29,684 nucleotides of DNA, from NCBI GenBank assembly GCA_910584495.1, contig CAJUAR010000030.1, forward strand, positions 1-29,684, in the 5' to 3' direction. The translations under genes were made by a program, and so were the position numbers. This DNA comes from an uncultured Muribaculaceae bacterium. Its GTDB lineage: Bacteria > Bacteroidota > Bacteroidia > Bacteroidales > Muribaculaceae. The notes below the pieces were generated by a model, which did not search any database, had not been told where the DNA came from, and saw only the letters and a list, made by a program, of their open reading frames with translations. Below, in pieces: positions 7,344-16,264 of this stretch (position 1 is its first letter; each line of letters begins with the position of its first letter).

Positions 7344-9203
7344 TTGAGAAAAAATTATAACTTAGAGAAAAGAAAATATGTCATCGGCGGCTTCATCCTG
7401 CTGATAGCCCTCATATATATCATCCGACTGTTCGACCTCCAGATTAACGACGAGAAATATAAACAGTCGGCCAACAGCAACGCATTCCTCAAAAAGACAG
7501 TCTACCCTTCACGCGGCCTCATCTACGACCGCAACGGCGAACTTGTGGTGTTTAACCAACCGGCCTATGATGTGATGCTCATTCCGCGTGATGTCCAGCC
7601 ATTCGACACCCTCGATTTCTGCCACACGCTCAACATAACCCGCGAACAGTTCGACAAACGCCTTGCCGACATGAAGGACAAACGTCTCAACCCCGGCTAT
7701 TCGTCGTACACTCCTCAACGCCTCATTTCGCAGTTGTCTGTACAGGACTATGGCCGTCTGCAGGAGAAACTCTACCGCTATCCGGGATTCTTTGTCCAAA
7801 AAAGAATACTGCGGCAGTACTACCATCCCACAGCCGCCAACGTGCTTGGCAACATACGCGAGGTGTCGAAAGCCGACATCGAACGCGACGACTACTATTC
7901 GCCCGGCGACTACACCGGCGACCTCGGCATTGAGAAAAGCTACGAATCATATCTGAGAGGTGTCAAAGGCGTGGAAATCCTCATCAGGGATGCTCGCGGC
8001 CGCATTCAGGGACGATATGAAGACGGAGCCCACGACATCACTCCCATTTCGGGCCGCGACCTGCGACTGAGCCTGGACATCAAGCTCCAGCAGTATGCCG
8101 AATCGCTTATGGTTGGCAAACGCGGGGCCGTTGTAGCCATAGAACCTGCAACAGGCGAAATACTATGCCTGGTATCGATGCCCACCTATGACCCGACATT
8201 GCTTGTGGGACGACAGCGAGGCGAAAACTATAAAAAGCTTGTACAGGACGAATCGTGGCCGCTCTACGATCGCGCATTGATGGGAGCTTATCCTCCGGGC
8301 TCGACTTTCAAGCCCACCCAAGGCCTCATTTTTCTGCAAGAAGGAATCATCGACCTCAACACCACCTATCCATGTTCGCATGGTTATATATCCGGTGGTC
8401 TTCGTGTCGGATGCCATCCGCACGGTGCTCCACTGCCGCTGAAGCCGGCTCTTCAAACATCGTGCAACGCATATTTCTGCTGGGGATTCAAAGCAATGAT
8501 TGACCGACGAAGCAAATATGGCTCATCGGACAATGCCTTTGAAGTGTGGAAAAACCACCTTGTGTCGATGGGTTATGGCTATAAACTCGGCATTGACCTG
8601 CCAGGCGAAGGCCGCGGTTATATACCAAACTCCAAAGTCTACGACAAATACTACGGCAAAGGCCGCTGGAGCGCAAACACCATCATTTCCGTGTCCATAG
8701 GACAGGGCGAAATCCTGGCAACACCGCTGCAGATTGCAAATCTCTCGGCAACGATAGCCAATCGCGGCTATTTCATCACCCCGCATGTGGTGAAAGAAAT
8801 ACAGGACACTGTGATGGACCCCGAATGGTCCGAAAAACGATATCCCACCATTGCCGCGCATCACTACGAAGCAATTGCCGAAGGCATGCACATGGCAGTG
8901 ATGGGAGGGACATGCCGCAAAGCCGCCATACCCGGAATTGAAGTTTGCGGCAAGACAGGCACCGCGCAGAATCCCCACGGAAACGACCACTCTGCCTTTA
9001 TGGGTTTTGCACCTTTCGAGAACCCCAAAATCGCCGTGTGCGCTTATATAGAAAACGGAGGTTGGGGAGCTACCTACGGAGTGCCCATAGGCAGTCTTGT
9101 AATGGAAAAATATCTCAACGGCGAGATTGCGCCGCAGCGCAAATATCTCGAACAACAGATGCTCAACACCACACTCTACTATGCCCCTCCCAAGAAGAAA
9201 TGA
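7344..9203 (+). CDS. mrdA: Penicillin-binding protein 2, elongation transpeptidase (TTG start)
   Basis: PBP2 is the class B transpeptidase (peptide cross-linking) partner of RodA in the inner membrane. The 619 residues have a cytoplasmic tail, one membrane helix at about 12-30 (YVIGGFILLIALIYIIRLF), the N-terminal dimerisation/pedestal region with YPSRGLIYDRNGE near residue 55, and a transpeptidase domain with all three active-site motifs: S320-T-F-K323, S373-C-N375 and K537-T-G539. The start is TTG at 7344: an in-frame TGA lies nine bases upstream (7335-7337), and the resulting N-terminus MRKNYNLEKRKYVIGG has the charged pre-membrane form I expect from Bacteroidales PBP2. The 3' end overlaps rodA by 23 bases. 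Confidence 0.96.
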   Translation: MRKNYNLEKRKYVIGGFILLIALIYIIRLFDLQINDEKYKQSANSNAFLKKTVYPSRGLIYDRNGELVVFNQPAYDVMLIPRDVQPFDTLDFCHTLNITREQFDKRLADMKDKRLNPGYSSYTPQRLISQLSVQDYGRLQEKLYRYPGFFVQKRILRQYYHPTAANVLGNIREVSKADIERDDYYSPGDYTGDLGIEKSYESYLRGVKGVEILIRDARGRIQGRYEDGAHDITPISGRDLRLSLDIKLQQYAESLMVGKRGAVVAIEPATGEILCLVSMPTYDPTLLVGRQRGENYKKLVQDESWPLYDRALMGAYPPGSTFKPTQGLIFLQEGIIDLNTTYPCSHGYISGGLRVGCHPHGAPLPLKPALQTSCNAYFCWGFKAMIDRRSKYGSSDNAFEVWKNHLVSMGYGYKLGIDLPGEGRGYIPNSKVYDKYYGKGRWSANTIISVSIGQGEILATPLQIANLSATIANRGYFITPHVVKEIQDTVMDPEWSEKRYPTIAAHHYEAIAEGMHMAVMGGTCRKAAIPGIEVCGKTGTAQNPHGNDHSAFMGFAPFENPKIAVCAYIENGGWGATYGVPIGSLVMEKYLNGEIAPQRKYLEQQMLNTTLYYAPPKKK

Positions 9204-10650
9204 CCCCGTATCGACGTTTCGCGACCTCGACTGGACTACGGTTATAATATACCTTATCATGGTGTTTGCCGGCATGGTGAGCATCTATGCCGCATGCTAC
9301 AACTTTGACAATGCCAGCATGTTTGCCTGGAACGAATTTTCAGGCAAACAACTGCGCTGGATTGGCCTCTCGCTCTTTATAGGCTTCGTTGTCCTCCTGA
9401 TAGATGCCCGCATGTTCGAAACCTATGCCTATCCCATATATCTGGCAGTAGTCATTTTGCTGGCAATCACGCCATTTCTGGCTCCGGACATCAAAGGCTC
9501 ACATTCGTGGATTCCCCTGGGCCCGATGAACATCCAGCCTGCCGAGTTTGCCAAGTTTGCCACAGGCCTTGCATTGGGCAAGCTGTTCAGTGCCTATCAC
9601 TTCAACCTCAATGCCAAATGGACCAACTACGTAAAGGCCATAACGATTATCATGCTGCCGGTGGTGCTGATACTGCTGCAGAACGAAACCGGCTCGGCCC
9701 TTACCTTTCTTGCGCTGTTTTTTGTCCTCTACCGCGAAGGCATGAGCGGCCTTGTTCTCTTTGCCGCTCTCTTTGCTGTGGTGATTTTTGTGGTAGGAAT
9801 CAAATTTACCGAAACCGCCGTGCTCGGCATCCCTACCGGCGACTTTATTGTTCTGCTCATGGTCATGGCAGTGATGGTCGCCATGACAGCCGTCTATAGC
9901 CGCCGTCTCGAAGTGGCTCGCAACCTTCTGCTTGGATTCGTTGTGCTTGGCCTTGTCCAATATTTTATGAGCCTCGCCGACATTGCAGTGCCAGGCATAG
10001 CAATCAATCTATCGGCAATCGGCCTGGGCTGCGCATATATAGCCGTCGAGGCCATCAAGCTCCACAAGCCCGGTCTGTTCATTGCCATAGGCACAGCATT
10101 GTTTGCCGTAGCCTTTCTTTTCTCCATCAATGCCGCGTTCAATCATCTGCAGCCACACCAGAAGCTTCGCATCCAGGTTGCACTCGGCATTGTCGAAGAC
10201 CTGCGCAATGCAGGCTACAACGTCAACCAATCGAAGATAGCAATCGGTTCGGGAGGCCTGTTCGGCAAAGGATTTCTCAACGGCACCCAAACCAAGCTCA
10301 AATATGTCCCCGAACAGCACACCGACTTCATTTTTTGCACCATCGGCGAGGAAGAAGGTTTTGTGGGCTCCCTCCTGGTGACGCTCCTTTTTCTCGGGCT
10401 AATCCTGCGCATCATCACCATTGCCGAACGCCAGCCCACCACTTTTGCCCGTGTCTATGCCTACTGTGTGGCCTCATATCTAATGTTCCATTTCTGCATA
10501 AACATAGGCATGGTCATAGGCCTGTGCCCCGTCATAGGCATCCCCCTGCCCTTCTTCAGCTACGGCGGCTCGTCGCTTTGGGGCTTCACCATCCTGCTTT
10601 TCATCCTCCTCAAGATGGATGCAGCCCGCCGCAACGTGCTGGCATATTAA
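9181..10650 (+). CDS. rodA: SEDS peptidoglycan glycosyltransferase RodA
   Basis: RodA polymerises glycan strands from lipid II with PBP2. The start at 9181 gives 489 residues and a 23-base overlap with mrdA; a frame start at 9127 would add 18 residues buried deeper in mrdA and was rejected. The protein is strongly hydrophobic with about ten to twelve membrane helices, longer than the roughly 370 residues of the E. coli enzyme, as is common in Bacteroidota, with extra helices in the middle (about 200-300). SEDS landmarks are QPAEFAKFA near residue 120, the VPEQHTDFIF block carrying conserved Asp382, and FFSYGGSSLW near the C-terminus. It is the last elongasome gene; 42 bases with no promoter or terminator lead to the next gene. 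Confidence 0.95.
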   Translation: MPLPRRNDPVSTFRDLDWTTVIIYLIMVFAGMVSIYAACYNFDNASMFAWNEFSGKQLRWIGLSLFIGFVVLLIDARMFETYAYPIYLAVVILLAITPFLAPDIKGSHSWIPLGPMNIQPAEFAKFATGLALGKLFSAYHFNLNAKWTNYVKAITIIMLPVVLILLQNETGSALTFLALFFVLYREGMSGLVLFAALFAVVIFVVGIKFTETAVLGIPTGDFIVLLMVMAVMVAMTAVYSRRLEVARNLLLGFVVLGLVQYFMSLADIAVPGIAINLSAIGLGCAYIAVEAIKLHKPGLFIAIGTALFAVAFLFSINAAFNHLQPHQKLRIQVALGIVEDLRNAGYNVNQSKIAIGSGGLFGKGFLNGTQTKLKYVPEQHTDFIFCTIGEEEGFVGSLLVTLLFLGLILRIITIAERQPTTFARVYAYCVASYLMFHFCINIGMVIGLCPVIGIPLPFFSYGGSSLWGFTILLFILLKMDAARRNVLAY

Positions 10651-10692
10651 GCCTTACATTCTTTTTTCACCCCCACCCTCCCCTTATATGCC

Positions 10693-12132
10693 ATGAAAGT
10701 ACTCCAAAATCAGATTTACTGCCTCATCCCCTTCTATTTTGACAAGCTGCAAGAGACAGTTGCCGGCGAACTGTGGAAAGAGCAGGCTCCATGCATCGAC
10801 AGCGATGCCATGTATCCCTATATGAGCCTTGGCAGCCGCTCGAACAAAGTATATGCACTGAACCCTGCAGGCAAGGCTGATATTGCCAAGTTCATGACAC
10901 AGACATCCTTTGTTCGAAACATGGGCAAACAAAGTCAAGCTTTGGCAGTCAACATTATGAACGCAGGGCAGAAATCATGGCGCACGCCCCGGCTTCTGCT
11001 ATCGGGTGATGGCGAAACCGGTACATTAATCCTGCCGCTGACAATCTCGGCTGCATTCCCCGGCGAATTGCTTCCATTGGACACAGTCTGCGATTTTGTG
11101 AACAAATTGCATAAATACGATTCAACGCAAACGCTTGTTTTTGAATATAGGACGAAAAACGGCAACACCATAGTTCAAGACCAGCTCGACAGTGTTCTGG
11201 GTCTGACCCACAAAGGACAAGACCACACATGGACAATAGGTTCGTTAAGCAATCTTCTGCTCGGTTCCATGCTGGGCGACATTACTATGTTCAAGCCCTT
11301 CAGAGCGCACATATTGACTCAGGTTCTTGTAGACGATGACGAAGGTAGAGCTCATGTATTCACCGAGGACGACAAAATAGCACTCTTGCGGATTACTCAT
11401 TGTCAAAATTCGCGCTATCACACCGTTCTTGACGAAAGGTCTGCGGAAACCATCCTGTCGCTCTTCGCCAATATTCATGTCGGAATTTCGGTGGAAGGGG
11501 CTTGCTGCATGCAAGTTATACAGCACGATGATGGGGATGCTTTCTTGACAAGCTATGCAAACGGACCGTTCCAGTCACGTTTCATGTGGCTATATATCAA
11601 TGCCTTTGTCCAGCGGCACATGCTTCTGAATGTGGACCGCCAGCTTGCCGATGCCGCAGCTTTCATCAATGGCAAAGTATCAATTGGCGAAGAACACTTC
11701 CACAACACAGTGTCGAAGCTGTGCGCAATGCGTCTGCGCGGTTTATTTGCAAACGTCTCGGCTTATTCGCACATCAATGCACAGAACGATTTTGTTCTGC
11801 GCAAATTAGATATTTTCAAGCTCTATGCTGAGCTCAACGACAAACTTCAGAGCATCGACACATGGTTAAAACTCGTTGAGGCTCAACAACAAAACGAAGC
11901 AGCCGAATTATTGAAGCAAGAATCGGAAAAACGCCATAAATTTGAGAAGTTCCTCCAAGAGGGAGCAATTATTGTCGCTATTCTTGCCCTGCTCTACGGC
12001 ATTCCGCAGTGCATTACCGCCCTCAACGACACTTGGCGTGATTCGCTGTGGGGCTGGAGCATAATCTGCACCGTGCCGGCAATAATAGGCATGGCATGGC
12101 TCATATTTTTAATGGTAAAATCGCGCCGATAA
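10693..12132 (+). CDS. Unknown protein with two C-terminal membrane helices (CorA-like layout); cassette gene A
   Basis: I do not recognise a named family. The 479-residue protein has no signal peptide. Residues 1-320 look cytosolic, mixed alpha/beta. Residues about 320-420 are long, charged helices with a heptad-like stretch rich in Gln, Glu and Lys ahead of the membrane. Two membrane helices follow at about 424-443 (IIVAILALLYGIP) and 454-475 (WSIICTVPAIIGMAWLIFL), joined by a short loop TALNDTWRDSLWG, and the chain ends in a basic KSRR. This order (soluble domain, long stalk helices, two terminal membrane helices) is that of CorA-type channels, but the GMN selectivity motif is absent, so metal transport is not supported. 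It sits 42 bases after rodA and 16 bases before gene B, so it is probably cotranscribed with both. A role as membrane effector or anchor is inference. Confidence 0.8.
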   Translation: MKVLQNQIYCLIPFYFDKLQETVAGELWKEQAPCIDSDAMYPYMSLGSRSNKVYALNPAGKADIAKFMTQTSFVRNMGKQSQALAVNIMNAGQKSWRTPRLLLSGDGETGTLILPLTISAAFPGELLPLDTVCDFVNKLHKYDSTQTLVFEYRTKNGNTIVQDQLDSVLGLTHKGQDHTWTIGSLSNLLLGSMLGDITMFKPFRAHILTQVLVDDDEGRAHVFTEDDKIALLRITHCQNSRYHTVLDERSAETILSLFANIHVGISVEGACCMQVIQHDDGDAFLTSYANGPFQSRFMWLYINAFVQRHMLLNVDRQLADAAAFINGKVSIGEEHFHNTVSKLCAMRLRGLFANVSAYSHINAQNDFVLRKLDIFKLYAELNDKLQSIDTWLKLVEAQQQNEAAELLKQESEKRHKFEKFLQEGAIIVAILALLYGIPQCITALNDTWRDSLWGWSIICTVPAIIGMAWLIFLMVKSRR

Positions 12133-12148
12133 ATCTTACAACACCGAC

Positions 12149-15100
12149 ATGAGATATATCGACTATACAAAGATATTTACCGAGGCCGAAAGCTCGGCTC
12201 TATGTAGTGTTGTACGCCATTTGTCGGCCGTTATGCGCTGCGTTCCATTGCAAAGCGGCAATGAAGACAAAGCAAGAATCTTCGATTTGGGCAACAACTT
12301 CCAGCGTACCAGCCTGCTTGAATCGTTTGCTGTCATTAAACGTTTCCACAACCGTTTCAACAAAGGCAAAAGCGTTTTCGACCCTTTGTGGCGTCTAATT
12401 TCCAAACCTTTAGGCACTTCTAATCCCTACGAACTCGAAGATTTCACTTCGCTGGCTTTGACCGTCGAGCCATTCTGCGTCCATCTCGAGGAACTCCTTA
12501 CCGGCAAAAAGCCAAAACAAAAAATATACAACGATTTCTTCAAACCCTTTCGCGAACCGGCAAAAGGAAGATTCGCTTCTATCTTACCTTCGAATGGCAT
12601 TATGAACCGCTTCTTTCTCACTCTGAAAGAAGTCAGGAACATGGTGGGCCACGGGAAAGAAGGTCTGCCCATTGAGCAAGGGCGTCTAATGGTCACAATA
12701 GGGCTGCTTGTCATTGTCAACCGCTTCTTCAACGAGCTCGACGAATTGTTGTTCGATGAAGACGATCATATTGTTTTCACGCCCGAAGAAATTGCCAACG
12801 ATGCCGAGCTGCAGCAGTGGGCGCAAGAATATATGGATGCCCAACAGGCCAACAGGGCAAAACGAGCCATACAAATTGTTCAAGGACTCTTTGCCAACAC
12901 CACTTTGGGCAGCTACAACGGAATCTATGCCAGTCTGCCACATCTAAAAACCGACGGCAAGCTCACTTATCAGGCTGGGGCTACATTTATTGTGGGTGAG
13001 CATGGCTCTGGAGTGACAAGTACTCTGGCTCGAACTGCAATCGAAGGCTCTCCGTGCCCTTACACTGTGATGGTCGATGATAATAACCGGCGCACCAACG
13101 TATACGATACACGCTGGCTACTTACCAACATCTCAGGCGAAGATTTCAGAGCTCTTTCGCCACGTCAAATCGAAGCTCTCTCTCAGTGGGTAATCAATGC
13201 TCTCGGACAAGGGAAAATCGCTATTATTGTTGACAACAAGATAGTGTTCGACCAGAACACAACCTCGTTTTGCAATCCATTTTTCGCACATCTCAATGGC
13301 GTGATGGTGCTCTTCAGTGCTCGTCCTGCCGACAGCGAAACCATGGCCAAATATGCATCGAAGAATTCTCGCTTTGTGAACATGCAGCCATTGTCGCAGA
13401 ATAACAGAGATTCGGTGCTCAAATTAATGGGTTCCATACCCTGCAAAGATGCCGACTTGTCGCAGCTTATTGCCCAAAGGCTGGAGACTATGGCCAAAGA
13501 CCTCGACCTGAACAATCCGCTACTCTTTTTAACGGCTGCCGACCTGATCGCTCGCGGTCTTTGCGACACAAAACCAAATATGGTAAACTTTGCCAACGAG
13601 CTGCATAAACGCTTGGGCGAATGTGCATCCCATTGCTCGCTTGTTGCAGAACTTGATTCACTGAAACAATCAGTCAAAGACCTGGCACTGAACGTCTACC
13701 AAACATTCTATCATGGCTCGGGGCACGCTGCCGCATTGATGCTGATTGAAGATTCGGGTTTGTTGGCGACAAAAGTCAAAGCACGGCGTTTTTTCGAAAT
13801 TTGCCATCTTTGGCGCAACGATGGCCAAATCTCTCTTCTGGCCACACTGGCGGCCAATTTTGTGTTGGCACAGAAAACTGCCCAAAATAACAGCGGCATG
13901 CAGTTCAATATGTCGCTCATCAGACTTGCCCTCTACACAAACACAATCCCCGTCGATGAGCCAACAAATCGAAAAGGAAACGTCATTTTCCGCCCCGCCC
14001 CCAAATACATTGCCGAACGCTACGTGCTAAACACACTAAGCCTCAATAGTTTTAGCAGCGAGCACGATGATATTCTCCAAGCTGTAGCCCTTCTATCCAC
14101 ACCTTCTGTTCTGCGCCGGCTTTTCTCTCCTCGTTGGTGCAAGGCACTTGAAAGCGGTCGATTCGACGAGATGCTTGCTGTGCGTGGCATTTCGTGCCCG
14201 ATAGAATATGCCTTGATGCTTATTCTTTACTTTGCACGTAAGTCTCTGAACGGTCTGATTGACAAATCCGGAGTTCATGTTCAACGCTACATCAACACGT
14301 TGAAGACCATGAACGATGCCCAGCGTCTTGCCCTGATAGAAAAAATCAACTCGCGAGCAGCAGAACTTAAATATAGTGCCATGCCGGCACCATTTTGCTG
14401 CAACCTTGCTTTGCTAACAATGGATGTACCATCAGGCACCCGCTACTACAACACGGAAGCTGAAGTTCCTTTTTTGAACTTGGACTTTTGGGTCGGTTTC
14501 GCACAGCAAGCCGTTAAAAACGAACAGTCATGGCCTTTGCTCTTCAAAGTTGTTACCCATGTTTGCCAAACACGTTCTTTCGGTTTGCTCAAAGCTCTGC
14601 TCACCGTCATGTTCTCGGGCGGCTTGCATCGCTCGCCTAAATTTAATAATCTGATAAACAACCTTAGCGGCAGTCAGGAAGTACGTGAGATTATAAAACA
14701 GGTGTTGGATTCTATTCCTCTGAGCGAAATAGACGAATCGATAGCCATCGGTTTTTACAACCCTACCTTGACCGACCTCGCTTTGCGCAACAGCACATGC
14801 GACAAACCACCCACACAAGTGGCAATCATCAACGGGGTTTCTTCGGAGATGTTGCTCCCTGTGGTGGAAATTTCGCCTAACGATAAAGTGCAAAAATACA
14901 GCTATTGTGTATATTCTCATGGAAAGGGAACTATGAAGCTATCGGTCGAGCCATTTGCCGACGATAATATTGCGGGCCGTTTCATATGCATAAACGGCTC
15001 TGTGGCCGGGCGTGTCAAAGACGTGGTGCGCATCAAGCCGGGGCAGCCAAATAGCTCATACGCATTGCTAAAGGTGCCTCTAAGCCCAAACAAAGAAAAA

Positions 15101-16264
15101 AGCGGATACTTTGGCAATTTTTTTCTTTCGTTGGGCCGCGACGACTTTCACAAAAAAATTGAATATGTCGATTTTTTCACTAATGACAGTGGAACAAGCG
15201 GTATTTTCCGTATCGATGATGAGGAAGCAATCGAGGCTCTCTCCAATGCGCCCAACACCGACGTTTCGGTCAAAATATTTGGCGACATTCTTGATGTGCC
15301 CGAGCTTACAATCATTAAATTTGCAACAGTTCAGACATTTATAACGGTCGAACCGACTTATAAAGCAGAAGACTTTCCACAAATACCCCAGCAAGGCTTG
15401 TTCACAGTTCACTATACAGCAAACACTGCCGATTCCAAATTCAATAAAAGTCCCTATCTGCAGATGTCGCCAAGCCCGAGCCGCCCATCTGCCGCCAAGG
15501 TGCCGCAAATGGCTGTGACGGGATTCTATAATGGAGCGATTCTTATGACTTATGCCGGAGAGCCCTTTACGCGTGGTTCATACCTGTGGCACAAGCTCTC
15601 GGGTGTTGCGTTGAAGGTGTTGCGTTCCTATAGCTTTGCCAACAAAAATGCCATACCCGTCGAAATCTCAGAGATGGTTTCAAAAACAATAAACGCACTC
15701 CGTCGCAATGGCAGTAAAATGCCATATTTCACCTCGGCTGTGCTTCTTGAGCCTTGCGACAAGACATTGGAGCAGCTGCCAATGGGCTTGACCAAGATAG
15801 GTTTAGTAATCAAAAACGGTTTTGAGCGCCGCTGGGCAAACCAAGTCTTCGTCCCGCGACATATCGAAGACACGCAGATTGCGCCAAAGACTTTCGCCTG
15901 TGCATGGCTTCCTCTGCATGTTGTGCGACACGACGACAGATTCCGCGTCGAAGTGCCTTACGCTCCAATTTTGGCTAAAGCCGCATATATGCGGCTTGTA
16001 AACACACCATTTACATTCACCGCACGGTTCAAGGATACACGACTTGTGCTCGACCGCATGCTCAACTCTTTGTTCCGCGACCGATTTGAAAGCCAACGCA
16101 ACGAAGAACCTTTTTTCGCTATGTTCCTCGATGAAAATCTTCAACCCATAGTGGCCGAATACGACAATATCCACACCCTTGTAGAGCTTGCCGGCCATGC
16201 CACCGACATTCGTCACGAAATCAGAAAGATGATCAAAGAAAATGACACCGACATCAGAAAATAA
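12149..16264 (+). CDS. Giant HEPN-like plus STAND/NACHT-like NTPase protein; cassette gene B
   Basis: This is a 1371-residue protein of unknown function. Residues 1-200 are helical and contain EVRNMVGHG, an R-x4-H motif (Arg163, His168) of the kind that forms the RNase site of HEPN domains. Residues about 275-480 look like a STAND/NACHT NTPase: FIVGEHGSGVTST (283-292) occupies the P-loop position but has Val289 where Lys is expected, IAIIVDN with Asp362 fits Walker B, VMVLFSAR (to Arg392) fits sensor 1, and a later NPLLFLTAADLI matches the NACHT helical segment. The middle (about 480-880) is helical; the last 480 residues look beta-rich and match nothing I know. There is no membrane segment. 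Gene C overlaps by 23 bases. The long sensor-like C-terminus and HEPN head suggest a switch that could trigger RNA cleavage, but ATP binding may be lost. Confidence 0.85.
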   Translation: MRYIDYTKIFTEAESSALCSVVRHLSAVMRCVPLQSGNEDKARIFDLGNNFQRTSLLESFAVIKRFHNRFNKGKSVFDPLWRLISKPLGTSNPYELEDFTSLALTVEPFCVHLEELLTGKKPKQKIYNDFFKPFREPAKGRFASILPSNGIMNRFFLTLKEVRNMVGHGKEGLPIEQGRLMVTIGLLVIVNRFFNELDELLFDEDDHIVFTPEEIANDAELQQWAQEYMDAQQANRAKRAIQIVQGLFANTTLGSYNGIYASLPHLKTDGKLTYQAGATFIVGEHGSGVTSTLARTAIEGSPCPYTVMVDDNNRRTNVYDTRWLLTNISGEDFRALSPRQIEALSQWVINALGQGKIAIIVDNKIVFDQNTTSFCNPFFAHLNGVMVLFSARPADSETMAKYASKNSRFVNMQPLSQNNRDSVLKLMGSIPCKDADLSQLIAQRLETMAKDLDLNNPLLFLTAADLIARGLCDTKPNMVNFANELHKRLGECASHCSLVAELDSLKQSVKDLALNVYQTFYHGSGHAAALMLIEDSGLLATKVKARRFFEICHLWRNDGQISLLATLAANFVLAQKTAQNNSGMQFNMSLIRLALYTNTIPVDEPTNRKGNVIFRPAPKYIAERYVLNTLSLNSFSSEHDDILQAVALLSTPSVLRRLFSPRWCKALESGRFDEMLAVRGISCPIEYALMLILYFARKSLNGLIDKSGVHVQRYINTLKTMNDAQRLALIEKINSRAAELKYSAMPAPFCCNLALLTMDVPSGTRYYNTEAEVPFLNLDFWVGFAQQAVKNEQSWPLLFKVVTHVCQTRSFGLLKALLTVMFSGGLHRSPKFNNLINNLSGSQEVREIIKQVLDSIPLSEIDESIAIGFYNPTLTDLALRNSTCDKPPTQVAIINGVSSEMLLPVVEISPNDKVQKYSYCVYSHGKGTMKLSVEPFADDNIAGRFICINGSVAGRVKDVVRIKPGQPNSSYALLKVPLSPNKEKSGYFGNFFLSLGRDDFHKKIEYVDFFTNDSGTSGIFRIDDEEAIEALSNAPNTDVSVKIFGDILDVPELTIIKFATVQTFITVEPTYKAEDFPQIPQQGLFTVHYTANTADSKFNKSPYLQMSPSPSRPSAAKVPQMAVTGFYNGAILMTYAGEPFTRGSYLWHKLSGVALKVLRSYSFANKNAIPVEISEMVSKTINALRRNGSKMPYFTSAVLLEPCDKTLEQLPMGLTKIGLVIKNGFERRWANQVFVPRHIEDTQIAPKTFACAWLPLHVVRHDDRFRVEVPYAPILAKAAYMRLVNTPFTFTARFKDTRLVLDRMLNSLFRDRFESQRNEEPFFAMFLDENLQPIVAEYDNIHTLVELAGHATDIRHEIRKMIKENDTDIRK

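Noticed and set aside
9127..9180. Upstream ATG for rodA
   Set aside because: It would add 18 polar residues encoded in the mrdA 3' end; the ATG at 9181 gives a normal RodA N-terminus.
10693..12132. Gene A as a CorA magnesium transporter
   Set aside because: The layout is similar, but no GMN motif is present between the helices, so only a loose topological resemblance is claimed.
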